Shown: positions 51,683 through 61,472, numbered from the stretch's first letter. The stretch: DNA of 64,000 bases from Nocardia cyriacigeorgica (GCF_010868145.1 NZ_JAAGUY010000006.1:170967-234966); one strand, 5' to 3'. Translations and numbers: made by a program. Notes: generated by a model from the sequence alone, not told the origin.

Positions 51683-52691
51683 ACGCGTAGGCGCCGCAAC
51701 CGGTTTCCGGCTGCACCGGCCGGGCGTTGACGACTCCCGGCCGGTGCGGGCGGTGCCGGCTGCAGCGGGCGCGGCACCCGAGAACGACGTACTGGCCGCC
51801 GACGCGCTGCTGGATCTGGCGGCCGACGTGGCCGCCGGAGATGCGGAGCAGGTGCTGACCGCGCTGGACGCCGAGCTCGTCGGGTTGGCGAATGTGAAGC
51901 GGCGAGTCCGCGAAATCGCGGCACTGTTGCTGATCGAGCGAGCGAGGGCGCGATTCGGGCTGGAGTCCTCACGGCCCACGCTGCATATGAGTTTCACCGG
52001 CGGTCCCGGTACCGGGAAGACGACGGTGGCGCTGCGCATGGCGCAGATGCTGCACGCGCTGGGCTACGTACGCAAACCCAAGGTGCACACCGTCACCCGC
52101 GATGACCTGGTCGGTCAGTTCATCGGCCACACCGCGCCGAAGACGAAGGAGGCGCTGGCCAAAGCCGCGGGCGGGGTGCTGTTCGTCGACGAGGCCTACT
52201 ACCTGTTCCGGCCGGAGAACGAGCGCGACTACGGCCAGGAGGTCATCGAGATCCTGTTGCAGGAAATGGAGAACGAACGGGGCAGCCTGGTGGTGATCTT
52301 CGCCGGCTATCCCGATCGCATGGACCGGTTCTTCTCCGCCAATCCGGGGCTGTCCTCCCGGGTCGCGCACCATCTAGAGTTCAGCGACTACACCCATGCC
52401 GAACTGCTGCGTATCGCGGAGTTGATGGTGGCGGGGGAGAACTTCCGATTCGACGACGCCGCGCAGGTCGCCTTCGCCGAGTATCTGACCGTACGAATGG
52501 GCAGGCCGTGCTTCTCCAACGCCCGCAGTGTGCGCAATGCGATCGATCGCTGTCGGCTGCGCCACGCCCACAGGCTGGTGGATCTGGGCCGCCCGCTGAC
52601 CAAGACCGACCTGATCACGCTGACCGACGGAGACGTCTACGGCAGCAGTGTGTTCGATGCGGCCGCACCGGCGGGCCCGCCGACCGCATGA
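51672..52691 (+). CDS. cbbX: Red-type RuBisCO activase CbbX
   Basis: 339 residues from ATG at 51672. AAA+ ATPase that pulls the large-subunit C-terminus to free inhibited RuBisCO. Walker A GGPGTGKT, Walker [13 protein letters not shown], pore-loop region [15 protein letters not shown] and arginine finger area [11 protein letters not shown] are present. It has about 35 extra N-terminal residues over the usual form. An upstream ATG at 51642 lies inside cbbS. Its presence agrees with red-type RuBisCO. Confidence 0.95.
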   Translation: MPTERVGAATGFRLHRPGVDDSRPVRAVPAAAGAAPENDVLAADALLDLAADVAAGDAEQVLTALDAELVGLANVKRRVREIAALLLIERARARFGLESSRPTLHMSFTGGPGTGKTTVALRMAQMLHALGYVRKPKVHTVTRDDLVGQFIGHTAPKTKEALAKAAGGVLFVDEAYYLFRPENERDYGQEVIEILLQEMENERGSLVVIFAGYPDRMDRFFSANPGLSSRVAHHLEFSDYTHAELLRIAELMVAGENFRFDDAAQVAFAEYLTVRMGRPCFSNARSVRNAIDRCRLRHAHRLVDLGRPLTKTDLITLTDGDVYGSSVFDAAAPAGPPTA

Positions 52692-52706
52692 GGAGAGCCG
52701 ACTGCG

Positions 52707-53762
52707 ATGCCCGAAGGACTGAAAACCCTCACCCGCTACACGATCGAGGAGGAGCATCGGCATCCTGGCTCATCCGGTGAGTTCTCGGCACTGGTCAATG
52801 TCGTCGCGACAGCAACCAAGCTGATCGCCAACCAGGTGACCAGGGGATCGATCCTGGCTTCGCGGGGTGGTGTCGAACCGGGCGAGGGCGCACCGATGGT
52901 TCATCGTGAGCTGGACGCGCTCAGCAACGACATCATGGTCACCGAAACCCAATGGACCGGGCATCTGTCGGCACTGCTGTCGGAGCAGATGCGCGAGGTC
53001 CACCAGGTGCCGAAGAAGCGAGGCCACGGCAAGTACCTGCTCGCGTTCGATCCACTGGACGGCTCCAGCAATATCGACGTGAACCTGCCGGTTGGCACCA
53101 TTTTCAGTGTGCTGCGCGCCGAGGACGAGGGCTTCTGTCAGCCGGGTACCCGGCAGGTGTGTGCCGGGTTCACCCTGTATGGGCCGGCAACGATGCTGGT
53201 GTTGACCACGGGCAGTGGCGTCGACGGTTTCACCCTCGATCGCGAGATCGGCGCATTCGTGCTGACCCATCCCCGCATGCGCATCCCCGACGACACCTCC
53301 GGCTTCGCGATCAACGCCGCCAACGAGCGATTCTGGGAACGTCCGGTGCGGCGCTACGTGCACGAATGCCTGGACGGGGTGGACGGTCCGCGCGGGCGCG
53401 ACTTCAATATGCGCTGGGTCGCCTCGCTCGTCGCCGACACCTTCCACATCCTCACCCGGGGTGGGGTGTATCTGTATCCGCGCGATACCCGACCGGCGGT
53501 GGGCCCGGGCCGGGTGTCGTTGCTGTATGGGGCCAATCCCGTTGCGTTCATCGTCGAACAGGCCGGTGGGGCCGCGTCCACCGGTAGCGAGCGGGTGCTG
53601 GAGGTAGCGCCGCATGATCCGCATCAGCGAGTGCCGCTGATCTTCGGTTCCCGTCATGAGGTCGAGCGGATCGAGCGCTACCACCGTGAACCCGAGGCAG
53701 GTCCGAACTTCGACACCTCACTGTTCGGCACCCGGTCACTGTTCCGTCCGGCCCGGCGCTGA
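52707..53762 (+). CDS. fbp: Class I fructose-1,6-bisphosphatase
   Basis: 351 residues. The class I metal site FDPLDGSSNIDVN is intact, with substrate-binding GGVYLYPRD and the YGANPVAFIVEQAGG region. Actinobacteria usually rely on the unrelated GlpX-type enzyme for gluconeogenesis, so a class I copy here belongs to the carbon-fixation operon. ATG at 52707, 15 bases after cbbX. Confidence 0.95.
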   Translation: MPEGLKTLTRYTIEEEHRHPGSSGEFSALVNVVATATKLIANQVTRGSILASRGGVEPGEGAPMVHRELDALSNDIMVTETQWTGHLSALLSEQMREVHQVPKKRGHGKYLLAFDPLDGSSNIDVNLPVGTIFSVLRAEDEGFCQPGTRQVCAGFTLYGPATMLVLTTGSGVDGFTLDREIGAFVLTHPRMRIPDDTSGFAINAANERFWERPVRRYVHECLDGVDGPRGRDFNMRWVASLVADTFHILTRGGVYLYPRDTRPAVGPGRVSLLYGANPVAFIVEQAGGAASTGSERVLEVAPHDPHQRVPLIFGSRHEVERIERYHREPEAGPNFDTSLFGTRSLFRPARR

Positions 53763-53803
53763 CCGGGCGTCGGATCGGTTGTCCGGTCACCTAGGAGGGC
53801 CTC

Positions 53804-54682
53804 ATGTCGGTCAAACATCCCGTCGTCTCCATCACCGGATCCTCCGGTGCCGGTACCACCAGCGTGACTCGAACATTTCAGGAGATCTTTCGCCGCGAGG
53901 GGATCAATGCCGCGTTCGTGGAGGGGGATTCGTTCCACCGGTTCGATCGCAACGAAATGAAGTCGGCCATGGCCGAGGCCGAACAGAACCGCAATACCAC
54001 CTTCTCGCATTTCGGTGAGGAGGCAAATCTGCTGGCCGAGCTGGAGAGCCTGTTCCGCGACTACGGACGGACCGGAGTCGGTGCGGTCCGCCGGTATCTG
54101 CACGACGAAAATGAAGCCAAACCTTTCGGGCAGCCCTCGGGGACGTTCACACCCTGGGAGGACCTGGCGCCGGGCAGCGATCTGCTGTTCTACGAGGGCC
54201 TACACGGGGCGGCTGTCACCGACACTGTCGATGTCGCCCGCCACACCGACCTGCTGGTCGGTGTGGTGCCCATCGTGAACCTGGAGTGGACCCAGAAGGT
54301 GATCCGGGACAAGACCGAACGCGGCTACTCCAGTGAGGCGGTGATCGATACGATCCTGCGGCGCATGCCCGATTACGTGAAGTACATCTGCCCTCAGTTC
54401 TCCAGGACCTACGTCAACTTTCAGCGCGTGCCTACAGTGGACACCTCGAATCCCTTTATCGCGCGGTCGATTCCGACTGCCGATGAGAGTTTCGTGGTGA
54501 TCCGCTTCGCCGATCCGAAGGTGATCGACTTCCCGTATCTGCTGTCGATGCTGCACGATTCGTTCATGTCGAGGCCCAACTGCATCGTGGTGCCGGGCGG
54601 CAAAATGGAGCTTGCCATGCAGTTGATCTTCACACCGTTGATCCTGCGGCTGATGGACAAGCGACCCACCGCGGCACGGTGA
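53804..54682 (+). CDS. prk: Phosphoribulokinase, class I
   Basis: 292 residues, the short proteobacterial-type enzyme that makes RuBP. P-loop variant GSSGAGTTS, VEGDSFHRFDR and the FYEGLHGA strand are typical. ATG at 53804 with AGGAGG seven bases upstream. It is the last gene of the cbb operon, four bases short of the convergent dinB gene. Confidence 0.95.
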   Translation: MSVKHPVVSITGSSGAGTTSVTRTFQEIFRREGINAAFVEGDSFHRFDRNEMKSAMAEAEQNRNTTFSHFGEEANLLAELESLFRDYGRTGVGAVRRYLHDENEAKPFGQPSGTFTPWEDLAPGSDLLFYEGLHGAAVTDTVDVARHTDLLVGVVPIVNLEWTQKVIRDKTERGYSSEAVIDTILRRMPDYVKYICPQFSRTYVNFQRVPTVDTSNPFIARSIPTADESFVVIRFADPKVIDFPYLLSMLHDSFMSRPNCIVVPGGKMELAMQLIFTPLILRLMDKRPTAAR

Positions 54683-54686
54683 ACTT

Positions 54687-55955
54687 TCAGTCGGGCAGTA
54701 GCGGCACCGACAGGCCCTCGCCGCGACCGAGGAGGGCGGCGCGGGTGACGGCGCCGGATCCGAAGCGGCGGCGCAGATCATCGAGCGCGGCGTCCAGGGT
54801 TGCGGCGGGGCGGGACTCGAACGGCAACGTCAGTTGCATGGCATCGGCGTCGTCGAGATTGGTCAATGCCAGCCCGATCAGGGTGATGCCGCGTTCCTCG
54901 ATCAATGGCAGAGCGCTGGTGAGCAGGATCCGCGCGGCGTAGCGGATGGTTTCGGTGTCGTCGGTGGCCTCGGTGAGGGTGTGCGAGCGGGTGGCTCGGG
55001 TGAAATCGTCGAATCGCAGTCGCAGCACCACGGTTCGGCACACCCGGTCGGCGCCACGCAGCCTTCGACCGAGCCGGTCGACGAGCCCGTACAGATAGGC
55101 GGCGAGCTCCTCGGGCGGGCGGTGGCGGCGGCCGAGCGCGCGCTGGGCGCCGATGGACCGGCGCCGCTTGCCGGTTTCCACCCGGCGCGGATCGCGGGCC
55201 CACGACAGTGCGTACAGATGTCGGGCGGCGGCAGGCCCGAGTATCGCCCGTAGGCCGGATTCACCGAGTTCGGCGAGTTGGCCGACTCGGGTGATGCCGT
55301 GTTCGTGCAAGGTCGCCGAGGTGACCACGCCGACCCCCCACAGGCGCTCGACCGGCAGCGGATGCAGGAATTCGAGTTCGTGCTCGGGCTCGACCAGGCG
55401 TAAGCCGTCGGGTTTGGCGACCGCACTGGCCACCTTGGCCAGGAATTTGGTGCGGGCGATGCCCACCGAGATCGGCAACCCGACCTCTGTGCGGACCCTG
55501 GCTCGGAGTCGTTCGGCGATGCCGTGGGGTTGCCCCGCGATCCGCCGCAGTCCGGCCACGTCCAGAAACGCCTCGTCGATGGAAATGCCCTCCACCACGG
55601 GGGTGGTGTCGCGGAAGATCTCGAACACCGCCTTGCTGGCCTCGGCATACGCCGACATGCGTGGTGGCACGACCATCGCATGCGGGCACAGCCGCAAGGC
55701 CTGCCCGCAGTTCATCGGCGTGCGCACGCCGAGGGCCTTGGCCTCGTAACTGGCCGCGAGGACCACCCCGCCGCCGACGAGGACCGGCCTGCCGCGCAGG
55801 GCGGGATCGTCGCGTTGCTCGACCGATGCGTAGAACGAGTCCAGATCGGCATGCAGGATCGAGGCGTCGGCGCGCGCGGTGATGCGTGGGCGCCGGGCGC
55901 CGTGCGGCTCTGCCGGCCGGCCGGCGGCGACGGGCGGGGGATCGGACACGAACAT
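54687..55955 (-). CDS. dinB: DNA polymerase IV (Y-family translesion polymerase)
   Basis: 422 residues. Catalytic carboxylates in HADLDSFYASVE and ISIDEAFLD; steric-gate region SFYASVE; helix-hairpin-helix part GVGVVTSATLHEHG; little-finger domain; and a C-terminal clamp-binding peptide MQLTLPF. The ATG at 55955 lies inside a perfect LexA-type box, so the transcript is probably leaderless or nearly so. A 30-residue Pro/Arg-rich N-terminal extension precedes the conserved start. Confidence 0.95.
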   Translation of the reverse strand: MFVSDPPPVAAGRPAEPHGARRPRITARADASILHADLDSFYASVEQRDDPALRGRPVLVGGGVVLAASYEAKALGVRTPMNCGQALRLCPHAMVVPPRMSAYAEASKAVFEIFRDTTPVVEGISIDEAFLDVAGLRRIAGQPHGIAERLRARVRTEVGLPISVGIARTKFLAKVASAVAKPDGLRLVEPEHELEFLHPLPVERLWGVGVVTSATLHEHGITRVGQLAELGESGLRAILGPAAARHLYALSWARDPRRVETGKRRRSIGAQRALGRRHRPPEELAAYLYGLVDRLGRRLRGADRVCRTVVLRLRFDDFTRATRSHTLTEATDDTETIRYAARILLTSALPLIEERGITLIGLALTNLDDADAMQLTLPFESRPAATLDAALDDLRRRFGSGAVTRAALLGRGEGLSVPLLPD

Positions 55956-55962
55956 ATGTTCG
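55949..55962. promoter_or_regulatory. SOS (LexA) box overlapping the dinB start codon
   Basis: CGAACATATGTTCG, a perfect 14-bp palindrome matching the mycobacterial LexA core GAAC-N4-GTTC. The dinB ATG is inside it. Confidence 0.75.
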
Positions 55963-56002
55963 CATGCGGGTCCGACAGGCTGTGCTGCTCGGGGTTTGCC
56001 GA

Positions 56003-56023
56003 TCTACGGTTCGGGTACGTAGA
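56003..56023. promoter_or_regulatory. Candidate BlaI operator
   Basis: TCTACG at 56003-56008 and CGTAGA at 56018-56023 form an inverted repeat with a nine-base spacer, 31 bases before the blaI-like start. A TATGCT -10-like box follows at 56040-56045, so repressor binding would block the promoter. Confidence 0.5.
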
Positions 56024-56054
56024 AAGGGTGTTCGGCAAGTATGCTGGGCGCACG

Positions 56055-56474
56055 ATGAGACGGTTGCGGGCCAGTGATGAGGGAGTCGGCGCGGTGCGTG
56101 GGTTCGGTGATCTCGAGGCGGTGATCATGGATCGGATCTGGGATCGGGACACCGAGACGACCAGCGTCCGCGACATATACGAGGAGCTGAGCGTGTCACG
56201 CGATATCGCGTACACGACGGTGATGTCGACGATGGACAATCTGCATCGCAAGGGCTGGCTCGCGCGTGAGCGCGCGGGCAAGGCCTACCGCTACTGGCCG
56301 ACACTGACCCGCGAGGAGCACAGTGCCCGGCTCATGCTCGAGGCGCTCGGCGCCGGTGGCCGCTCCGATCTGGTGCTCAGCCATTTCGTCGACCGGATCA
56401 GCGACGAGGAATCGGCGGGACTGCGGGCCGCGCTGAGACGGCTCACCGCGCGCAAATCACCAGGTCCCGCGTGA
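56055..56474 (+). CDS. BlaI/MecI-family transcriptional repressor
   Basis: 139 residues: winged HTH (VRDIYEELSVSRDIAYTTVM, then MDNLHRKGWLARERAGKAYRY) and a helical dimer domain with SHFVDRISDEE. In relatives it represses beta-lactamase, cytochrome bd or ATP-synthase genes and is inactivated by proteolysis. ATG at 56055 has no clear ribosome-binding site and lies about nine bases from a -10-like TATGCT, suggesting a leaderless transcript. Overlaps the M56 gene by four bases. Confidence 0.92.
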   Translation: MRRLRASDEGVGAVRGFGDLEAVIMDRIWDRDTETTSVRDIYEELSVSRDIAYTTVMSTMDNLHRKGWLARERAGKAYRYWPTLTREEHSARLMLEALGAGGRSDLVLSHFVDRISDEESAGLRAALRRLTARKSPGPA

Positions 56475-57418
56475 ACCTCGCCTCATCGCTGCTGCTGTAC
56501 GGGTCCGTCGTGGCCGTCCTGGGTCCACCCGTGCTACGCAGGCTGACCCGGGCAGGGACCGCGCCGCGGCTCGGCGTCCTCGCCTGGGTGGTCACGGTCA
56601 TCAGCGCGCTCGTCGCCTGGACGGCGTCGGCGGCCTTGTTCGTGATCGAATTCGCCACCGTATGGCGGCACTGCGACGAGGCGCTGCGCGCCTGCTACGC
56701 GGTGTTCGGTACGCCGGTTCACCCCTACGACCACACCGTTGGCAAGGTGGTGACCTTCGGGCTCGCCGTGGTGATCGCCGCCGGGATCGGCACGTTCACC
56801 TGGCGGACCGTGTGCGCGCTGAAGGCGATGCGGCAACGCACGCGTGCGCATGCGAAGGCGGTCCGGATGGTCGGCCGGCGCGTACCCGGGCTCGGTGCCG
56901 TGGTGTTGGATGCACCGCAACCGCAGGCCTACGCCGTCCCCGGCAAGCCTGACACGATCGTGGTCACCAGCGGCGCGCTCGAGGCGCTGTCCGGCGATCA
57001 ACTCGCCGCCGTCCTCGCCCATGAGCGCGCCCACCTGTCCGGCCGCCATGGTGCTCTCACCGCCGCCCTGAGCGGCATCGCCACGACGGCACCACGGCTC
57101 GGCGTCTTCCGGCACGGCGCGGCGGAGGTCGGCAAGCTGCTGGAAATGTGTGCCGACGACACCGCCGCCCGCGCGCACGGGCGGGAGCCGTTGCTGGGCG
57201 GGCTGCTCGCCATCGTCGACGCCGGGGCCAGGACGCCCGCGGGGGCGCTCGGCGCCGCGGGTACCGCGGTGTTGGCCCGGGCCGAGCGGCTGGTGGCACC
57301 GGTGGGAGCGCTGCGACTGGCCACCACCCGCACCGCCCTCCTTGGTGTGATCGTGACGACCCTCGGCGGGTTCTTGCTGGCCACCGCCTGCGTGCTGTTC
57401 TGCGTCAGTATCTTCTGA
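56471..57418 (+). CDS. M56-family membrane metallopeptidase (BlaR1-like protease domain)
   Basis: 315 residues: membrane segments at both ends and a cytosolic zincin domain with AHERAH (HExxH) and a downstream acidic EMCADD as third ligand. It lacks the penicillin-binding sensor domain of BlaR1. GTG start overlapping the BlaI-like stop. It would cleave the repressor in response to an unknown signal. No beta-lactamase gene lies in the window. Confidence 0.92.
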   Translation: MNLASSLLLYGSVVAVLGPPVLRRLTRAGTAPRLGVLAWVVTVISALVAWTASAALFVIEFATVWRHCDEALRACYAVFGTPVHPYDHTVGKVVTFGLAVVIAAGIGTFTWRTVCALKAMRQRTRAHAKAVRMVGRRVPGLGAVVLDAPQPQAYAVPGKPDTIVVTSGALEALSGDQLAAVLAHERAHLSGRHGALTAALSGIATTAPRLGVFRHGAAEVGKLLEMCADDTAARAHGREPLLGGLLAIVDAGARTPAGALGAAGTAVLARAERLVAPVGALRLATTRTALLGVIVTTLGGFLLATACVLFCVSIF

Positions 57419-57651
57419 TTCGTCGACTCCGTGTGCTCGGCGCCCTCTGGCAGCTGATGCCGGCCGGCGACGACGCAACGCGCGCCCCGCAGAGTCGATG
57501 CCGGTACCGGATTCGGCGTCCGCGCCGTCGTGATCACCGCGGGCGCTCGCGGGGGCCCGCGCTGGATGCTCGCGCTTGCTGGAAATGTCGGACCCCGGCG
57601 TTAAGTTCTGGGCGAGTAGTGGGCCGGCCGGTGTGGAGAGGGTATGTGCAA

Positions 57652-58764
57652 ATGCGGGTGAGTTGGGATCAGGCCTTCGCCTGGCGGTTGCGGCGACAGT
57701 TCGTCGAACCGCGCGGTGCGGTGGGCGTCGTCGATATCGCGCGGCGGCTGTGCGGTCTCCAAGCGCAGGTGGCGTCCTCGGCGGAGCTGGCAGCGGCGCT
57801 GCGCACCACGACACCCGAATCCGGGGCGGTCGCACGCGCACTCGCCGAGGGTGGCTTGATCAAGACCTGGGCGATGCGTGGCACCCTGCACGCGATGACA
57901 CCCGACGCGGCCGCCGCGTGCCTCAACCTGCTCGCCGCAGCGCGCACATGGGAGAAACCCTCCTGGCAACGTACTTTCGGCGCCACGCCCGAACAGGTGG
58001 CGGCACTGGCCGACAAGGTCGGCGAACTGCTCAAAAGCCAGGTTCTCACCCGCGAGGAACTCGTGGATCAGATCGTGGCCGATCCCGCGTTCGCCGGCCA
58101 TGAATCCGAATTGCGTTCGGGCTGGGGTGCTTTACTCAAGCCGCTGGCCTGGCAGGGCGTGCTGTGTCACGGCCCGGCACGCGGCACCAAGATCACCTTC
58201 ACCAGCCCGGCCACGCTGCCCGGATGGCACCCGGTGACCGACGTCGACGCGGCCGCGCGCACCGCGATTACCGCGTATCTCGGCGCCTACGGACCGGCGA
58301 CGCCAGAGGCTTTCGACGCCTGGTTGAGCCGCGGCGCCCACCGCAAGACCAGGGTTCGCGGGTGGTTCGCCGAGCTGGGGGAGGCGCTGACCGAGGTCGA
58401 TGTGGACGGCAGGCGCGCGTACCTGCTCAGTGAACACGCCGACGAACTCGCCGCCACCGAGCCTGCCGAGACGGTGCGGTTGCTCGGTGCTTTCGATCAG
58501 TACGTGCTCGGGCCGGGTACCGGCGATCAGGAACTGCTGCCAGCTCAGCATCGCTCGGCGGTCAGTCGCACAGCGGGCTGGATCGCGCCCCTTGTCCTCG
58601 TGAACGGGCGGATCGCCGGTACCTGGGAACTCGCTGATGACGACGAGGTCGCCATCGCCATGTTCGATGGTGTCGCAGTGCCTCGGGCCGGACTTGCCGA
58701 TGCGCTCGCCCACCTGGCCGAAGCGACTGGGCGCGCCCAGCTTGCCGAGCGTCTGTCCGGTTAG
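57652..58764 (+). CDS. Winged-helix DNA-binding protein, HTH_42 / AlkZ-like
   Basis: 370 residues of the YcaQ/AlkZ superfamily: repeated winged-helix modules and the N-terminal GLQAQ element, whose two glutamines (QxQ) act in AlkZ-type DNA glycosylases that unhook interstrand crosslinks. In actinomycetes the family also includes proteins of unknown role. ATG at 57652; GTG at 57646 is in frame. The 233 bases upstream contain no gene. Glycosylase activity is inference. Confidence 0.85.
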   Translation: MRVSWDQAFAWRLRRQFVEPRGAVGVVDIARRLCGLQAQVASSAELAAALRTTTPESGAVARALAEGGLIKTWAMRGTLHAMTPDAAAACLNLLAAARTWEKPSWQRTFGATPEQVAALADKVGELLKSQVLTREELVDQIVADPAFAGHESELRSGWGALLKPLAWQGVLCHGPARGTKITFTSPATLPGWHPVTDVDAAARTAITAYLGAYGPATPEAFDAWLSRGAHRKTRVRGWFAELGEALTEVDVDGRRAYLLSEHADELAATEPAETVRLLGAFDQYVLGPGTGDQELLPAQHRSAVSRTAGWIAPLVLVNGRIAGTWELADDDEVAIAMFDGVAVPRAGLADALAHLAEATGRAQLAERLSG

Positions 58765-59513
58765 CTCCGCGCGCGTTCGGCGACCAGGTCCTCCAGTCCG
58801 TCGAGGACGCGCCGCAGCCCGAAGCCGAAGTGATCGAATTCCTGGTCGAAGGCATCCTCGTCGAGACCGGCCATGGCCGGAAAACGGCCGCTGTTCAGCG
58901 CGCGTTCGAGCACGGGTAGCTGAGCCTGCCAGAAATCGGCGTCGGTCATCCCCGTCGTGCGCAAGGCCTCCTGGTGGAACACCTCCCCGCGGGCGGCGCC
59001 GACGACGTAGTTGTCGATCATGACGACCACCGAGATCAGCTCGACATCGGCCAATCCCATCGGCTTGATCGCCGACAGCACCGTTTCCATGCTCTGCACG
59101 GCACTCGGCCCGAGGATCGGGCGTGCCTGGTTGACATAGAGCAGCCATGGATGGCGCCGATAGAGCGCCAGCGTCTGTCTCGCGACATGCTCGAGCGCGC
59201 CGCGCCACCCGCCCTCGGCCGCCTCCACGCCGGGATCGGGGCGCTGGACCCGGTCGAGCATGAGATCCAGTAGCTCGGCCTTGCCCGGCAGATAGCGATA
59301 CAGCGTCATCGTGCCGGTGCCCAATTCGGTGGCGACCCGGCGCATGGTCACCGCCTCCAAGCCCTCGGCATCGGCGACCTGGACTGCGGCCTCCACGATC
59401 CGGTCCAGGGTGAGGCCGGGCTTGGGACCTCGGCTCGGCCGTGGACCGGTCTCCCACAGCAGTTCGAGCGTGCGGCCCACATCGCCGCTGCCGCTGGTTT
59501 CCGTGCTCGCCAT
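58761..59513 (-). CDS. TetR-family transcriptional regulator
   Basis: 250 residues from ATG at 59513. HTH: RIVEAAVQVADAEGLEAVTM then RRVATELGTGTMTLYRYLPG, followed by a tetracycline-repressor-like C-terminal domain. The frame open to 60074 covers the divergent ABC gene and was not used. It is divergent from the ABC exporter with two operators between, so it most likely represses both. Its stop overlaps the AlkZ-like gene by four bases. Confidence 0.93.
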   Translation of the reverse strand: MASTETSGSGDVGRTLELLWETGPRPSRGPKPGLTLDRIVEAAVQVADAEGLEAVTMRRVATELGTGTMTLYRYLPGKAELLDLMLDRVQRPDPGVEAAEGGWRGALEHVARQTLALYRRHPWLLYVNQARPILGPSAVQSMETVLSAIKPMGLADVELISVVVMIDNYVVGAARGEVFHQEALRTTGMTDADFWQAQLPVLERALNSGRFPAMAGLDEDAFDQEFDHFGFGLRRVLDGLEDLVAERARS

Positions 59514-59556
59514 GGTCGTCACCCTATCGTCCGGCGCGGGTCCGCGAATATTAACT

Positions 59557-59571
59557 GGGTACATCGTACCC
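59557..59571. promoter_or_regulatory. TetR operator 1
   Basis: GGGTAC-ATC-GTACCC, a perfect 15-bp inverted repeat in the divergent promoter. Confidence 0.7.
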
Positions 59572-59577
59572 GTAATG

Positions 59578-59592
59578 GGGTACAATGTACTC
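59578..59592. promoter_or_regulatory. TetR operator 2
   Basis: GGGTACAATGTACTC, the same repeat with one mismatch, centred 21 bp from operator 1 (two helical turns). It overlaps TACAAT, a good -10 box for the exporter gene. Confidence 0.65.
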
Positions 59593-59626
59593 AGTTCTTG
59601 TTCGTCGCATCGGTTCGGAGGGTTTC

Positions 59627-60589
59627 GTGAACGAATACGCCGTGGTGGCAGAAGGTTTGAAGAAGAGATACGGGGACAAACACGCACTCGACGGGTTCGA
59701 CCTGAGCGTGCGTCGCGGCACCGTGCACGGCTTGCTCGGGCCCAACGGTGCGGGCAAGACCACAGCCGTGCGCATCCTGTCGACGCTGATCCGTCTCGAT
59801 GGCGGCCGCGCGACCGTCGCCGGACTGGATGTGGCGCGTCAACCGCGCGATGTGCGCTCCCGCATCGGTCTGACCGGCCAGTACGCGGCCGTCGATGAAG
59901 TGCTGACCGGCCGGCAGAACTTGGAGATGTTCGGCAGGCTGTTCCATCTGGGTGGACGCCGGGCCCGGCGGCGTGCCGAGGAGCTGCTCGAGCGCTTCGA
60001 CCTGGTCGAGGCTGCCGACCGCGGCGTCGGCAAGTACAGCGGCGGCATGCGGCGCAGGCTCGATCTGGCCGCATCGATGATCCTCGCGCCGGATGTGCTG
60101 TTCCTCGACGAACCCACCACCGGACTCGATCCGCGTAGCCGCGGCGAGGTGTGGGAGTCGGTGCGCGCGCTGGTAGCCGACGGTACGACCGTGCTGCTGA
60201 CCACGCAGTATCTGGAGGAAGCCGATAAGCTCGCCTCCCGGATCACGGTGATCGATGCCGGCCGTGCCATTGCCGACGACACCCCGGACGGGTTGAAGAA
60301 CACCATCGGTGCCGATCTGATCGAGGTCGTGGCGGCCGATATCGCGGACCTACCCGCCATCGCGAAGGTGGTGGCACGGGTCTGCGTCGGTGAACCCGAC
60401 CTCGATGATGCCGAACGCCGGGTGCACGCACCCGTCGCCGATCGGGTCGCCGCCCTCACTGAGGTGGCGCGCACATTGCAGGATCAGGCAATCACCGTGG
60501 AGGACATCGGATTGCGCCGACCGAGCCTCGATGATGTATTCCTGCAGCTGACCGGCCATCGGGCCGAGACCGAGGAGGTGGCGGCGTGA
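59627..60589 (+). CDS. ABC transporter ATP-binding protein, DrrA-type exporter
   Basis: 320 residues from GTG at 59627 with GGAGGG five bases upstream; the ATG at 59585 lies inside operator 2 and is unlikely. Walker [10 protein letters not shown], signature [12 protein letters not shown], Walker [13 protein letters not shown] and the DrrA C-terminal extension ending in [13 protein letters not shown]. Regulated by the divergent TetR, so it is probably a drug-inducible efflux ATPase. Confidence 0.93.
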   Translation: MNEYAVVAEGLKKRYGDKHALDGFDLSVRRGTVHGLLGPNGAGKTTAVRILSTLIRLDGGRATVAGLDVARQPRDVRSRIGLTGQYAAVDEVLTGRQNLEMFGRLFHLGGRRARRRAEELLERFDLVEAADRGVGKYSGGMRRRLDLAASMILAPDVLFLDEPTTGLDPRSRGEVWESVRALVADGTTVLLTTQYLEEADKLASRITVIDAGRAIADDTPDGLKNTIGADLIEVVAADIADLPAIAKVVARVCVGEPDLDDAERRVHAPVADRVAALTEVARTLQDQAITVEDIGLRRPSLDDVFLQLTGHRAETEEVAA

Positions 60590-61422
60590 CCGTGACAACC
60601 GATACCGCCGATCTCGCGCCGATGCGCTCGCGCTCGGGCGGCTACTGGGTGGTGGCCGACTGTTGGAATGTGGTGCGGCGCGGGCTCACCCACTATCAAC
60701 GTCAGCCGGTGAACATCGCCTGGCAGCTCGGCTTTCCGATCCTGTCGGTACTGATGTACGGGTATGTGTTCGGTTCGGCGATGACGGTCCCTGGTGGCGG
60801 CGACTACCGTAGCTTCCTGATGCCTGGCATGTTCGCGATGACAATGGCGTTCGGCTTCATCAACACCGCGACCGTCATGGTCTACGACGCCACCAATGGT
60901 GTGATCGACCGCTTCCGTTCCATGCCCATGTCGCCGTCGGCGGTGGTCTCCGGTCGCGGTGTCACCGATCTGCTGGTCGCGTGCGCGGAGCTGACCATCC
61001 TGATGCTGACGGCGCTGGTCATCGGCTGGCGGCCCGAGGGCGGGATCCCCGGCGTGATAGCGGCATTCGTCTTGCTGCTGTGGCTGCGGTTCGCCTTGAT
61101 CTGGGTCGGTGTGTGGCTCGGGCTGCTGGTGCCGAACCCGGAGGCCGCGGGTGGTCTGTTCGCGGTCGCCTTCCCGCTCACGATGATCTCCTCGATCTTC
61201 GTCGCACCGCAGCTGATGCCGGACTGGCTGGGAGCGATCGCGGCGTGGAACCCGATCTCCTCGACGGTGGCGGCCAGCCGGGAACTATTCGGCACCCCGG
61301 TGGGAGCCGGCGATTCCTGGATCGAACAACATGCGGTACTGATGGCAGTCGTCTGGCCGATCCTCATCACCGCGGTCTTTCTGCCGCTGGCGGTGCGCCG
61401 GTTCCAACGACTCAGTCGCTGA
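60586..61422 (+). CDS. ABC-2 type transporter permease, DrrB-like
   Basis: 278 residues with about six membrane helices and the ABC-2 pattern ([47 protein letters not shown]). GTG start overlapping the ATPase stop by four bases. Partner of the preceding ATPase; a perfect terminator follows. Confidence 0.93.
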   Translation: MTVTTDTADLAPMRSRSGGYWVVADCWNVVRRGLTHYQRQPVNIAWQLGFPILSVLMYGYVFGSAMTVPGGGDYRSFLMPGMFAMTMAFGFINTATVMVYDATNGVIDRFRSMPMSPSAVVSGRGVTDLLVACAELTILMLTALVIGWRPEGGIPGVIAAFVLLLWLRFALIWVGVWLGLLVPNPEAAGGLFAVAFPLTMISSIFVAPQLMPDWLGAIAAWNPISSTVAASRELFGTPVGAGDSWIEQHAVLMAVVWPILITAVFLPLAVRRFQRLSR

Positions 61423-61427
61423 CCACC

Positions 61428-61464
61428 CCTATCGGCCCGGTGTCATTCGCACCGGGCCGATAGG
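61428..61464 (+). terminator. Perfect terminator of the TetR-controlled exporter
   Basis: CCTATCGGCCCGGTG / CACCGGGCCGATAGG, 15-bp arms with a seven-base loop. It ends eight bases before the Nudix start, so that gene needs its own promoter or read-through. Confidence 0.75.
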
Positions 61465-61472
61465 CTGCGACG

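Noticed and set aside
59585..59626. ATG at 59585 as start of the second exporter ATPase
   Set aside because: It lies inside a TetR operator and -10 box; GTG 59627 has GGAGGG at good spacing and gives the family N-terminus.
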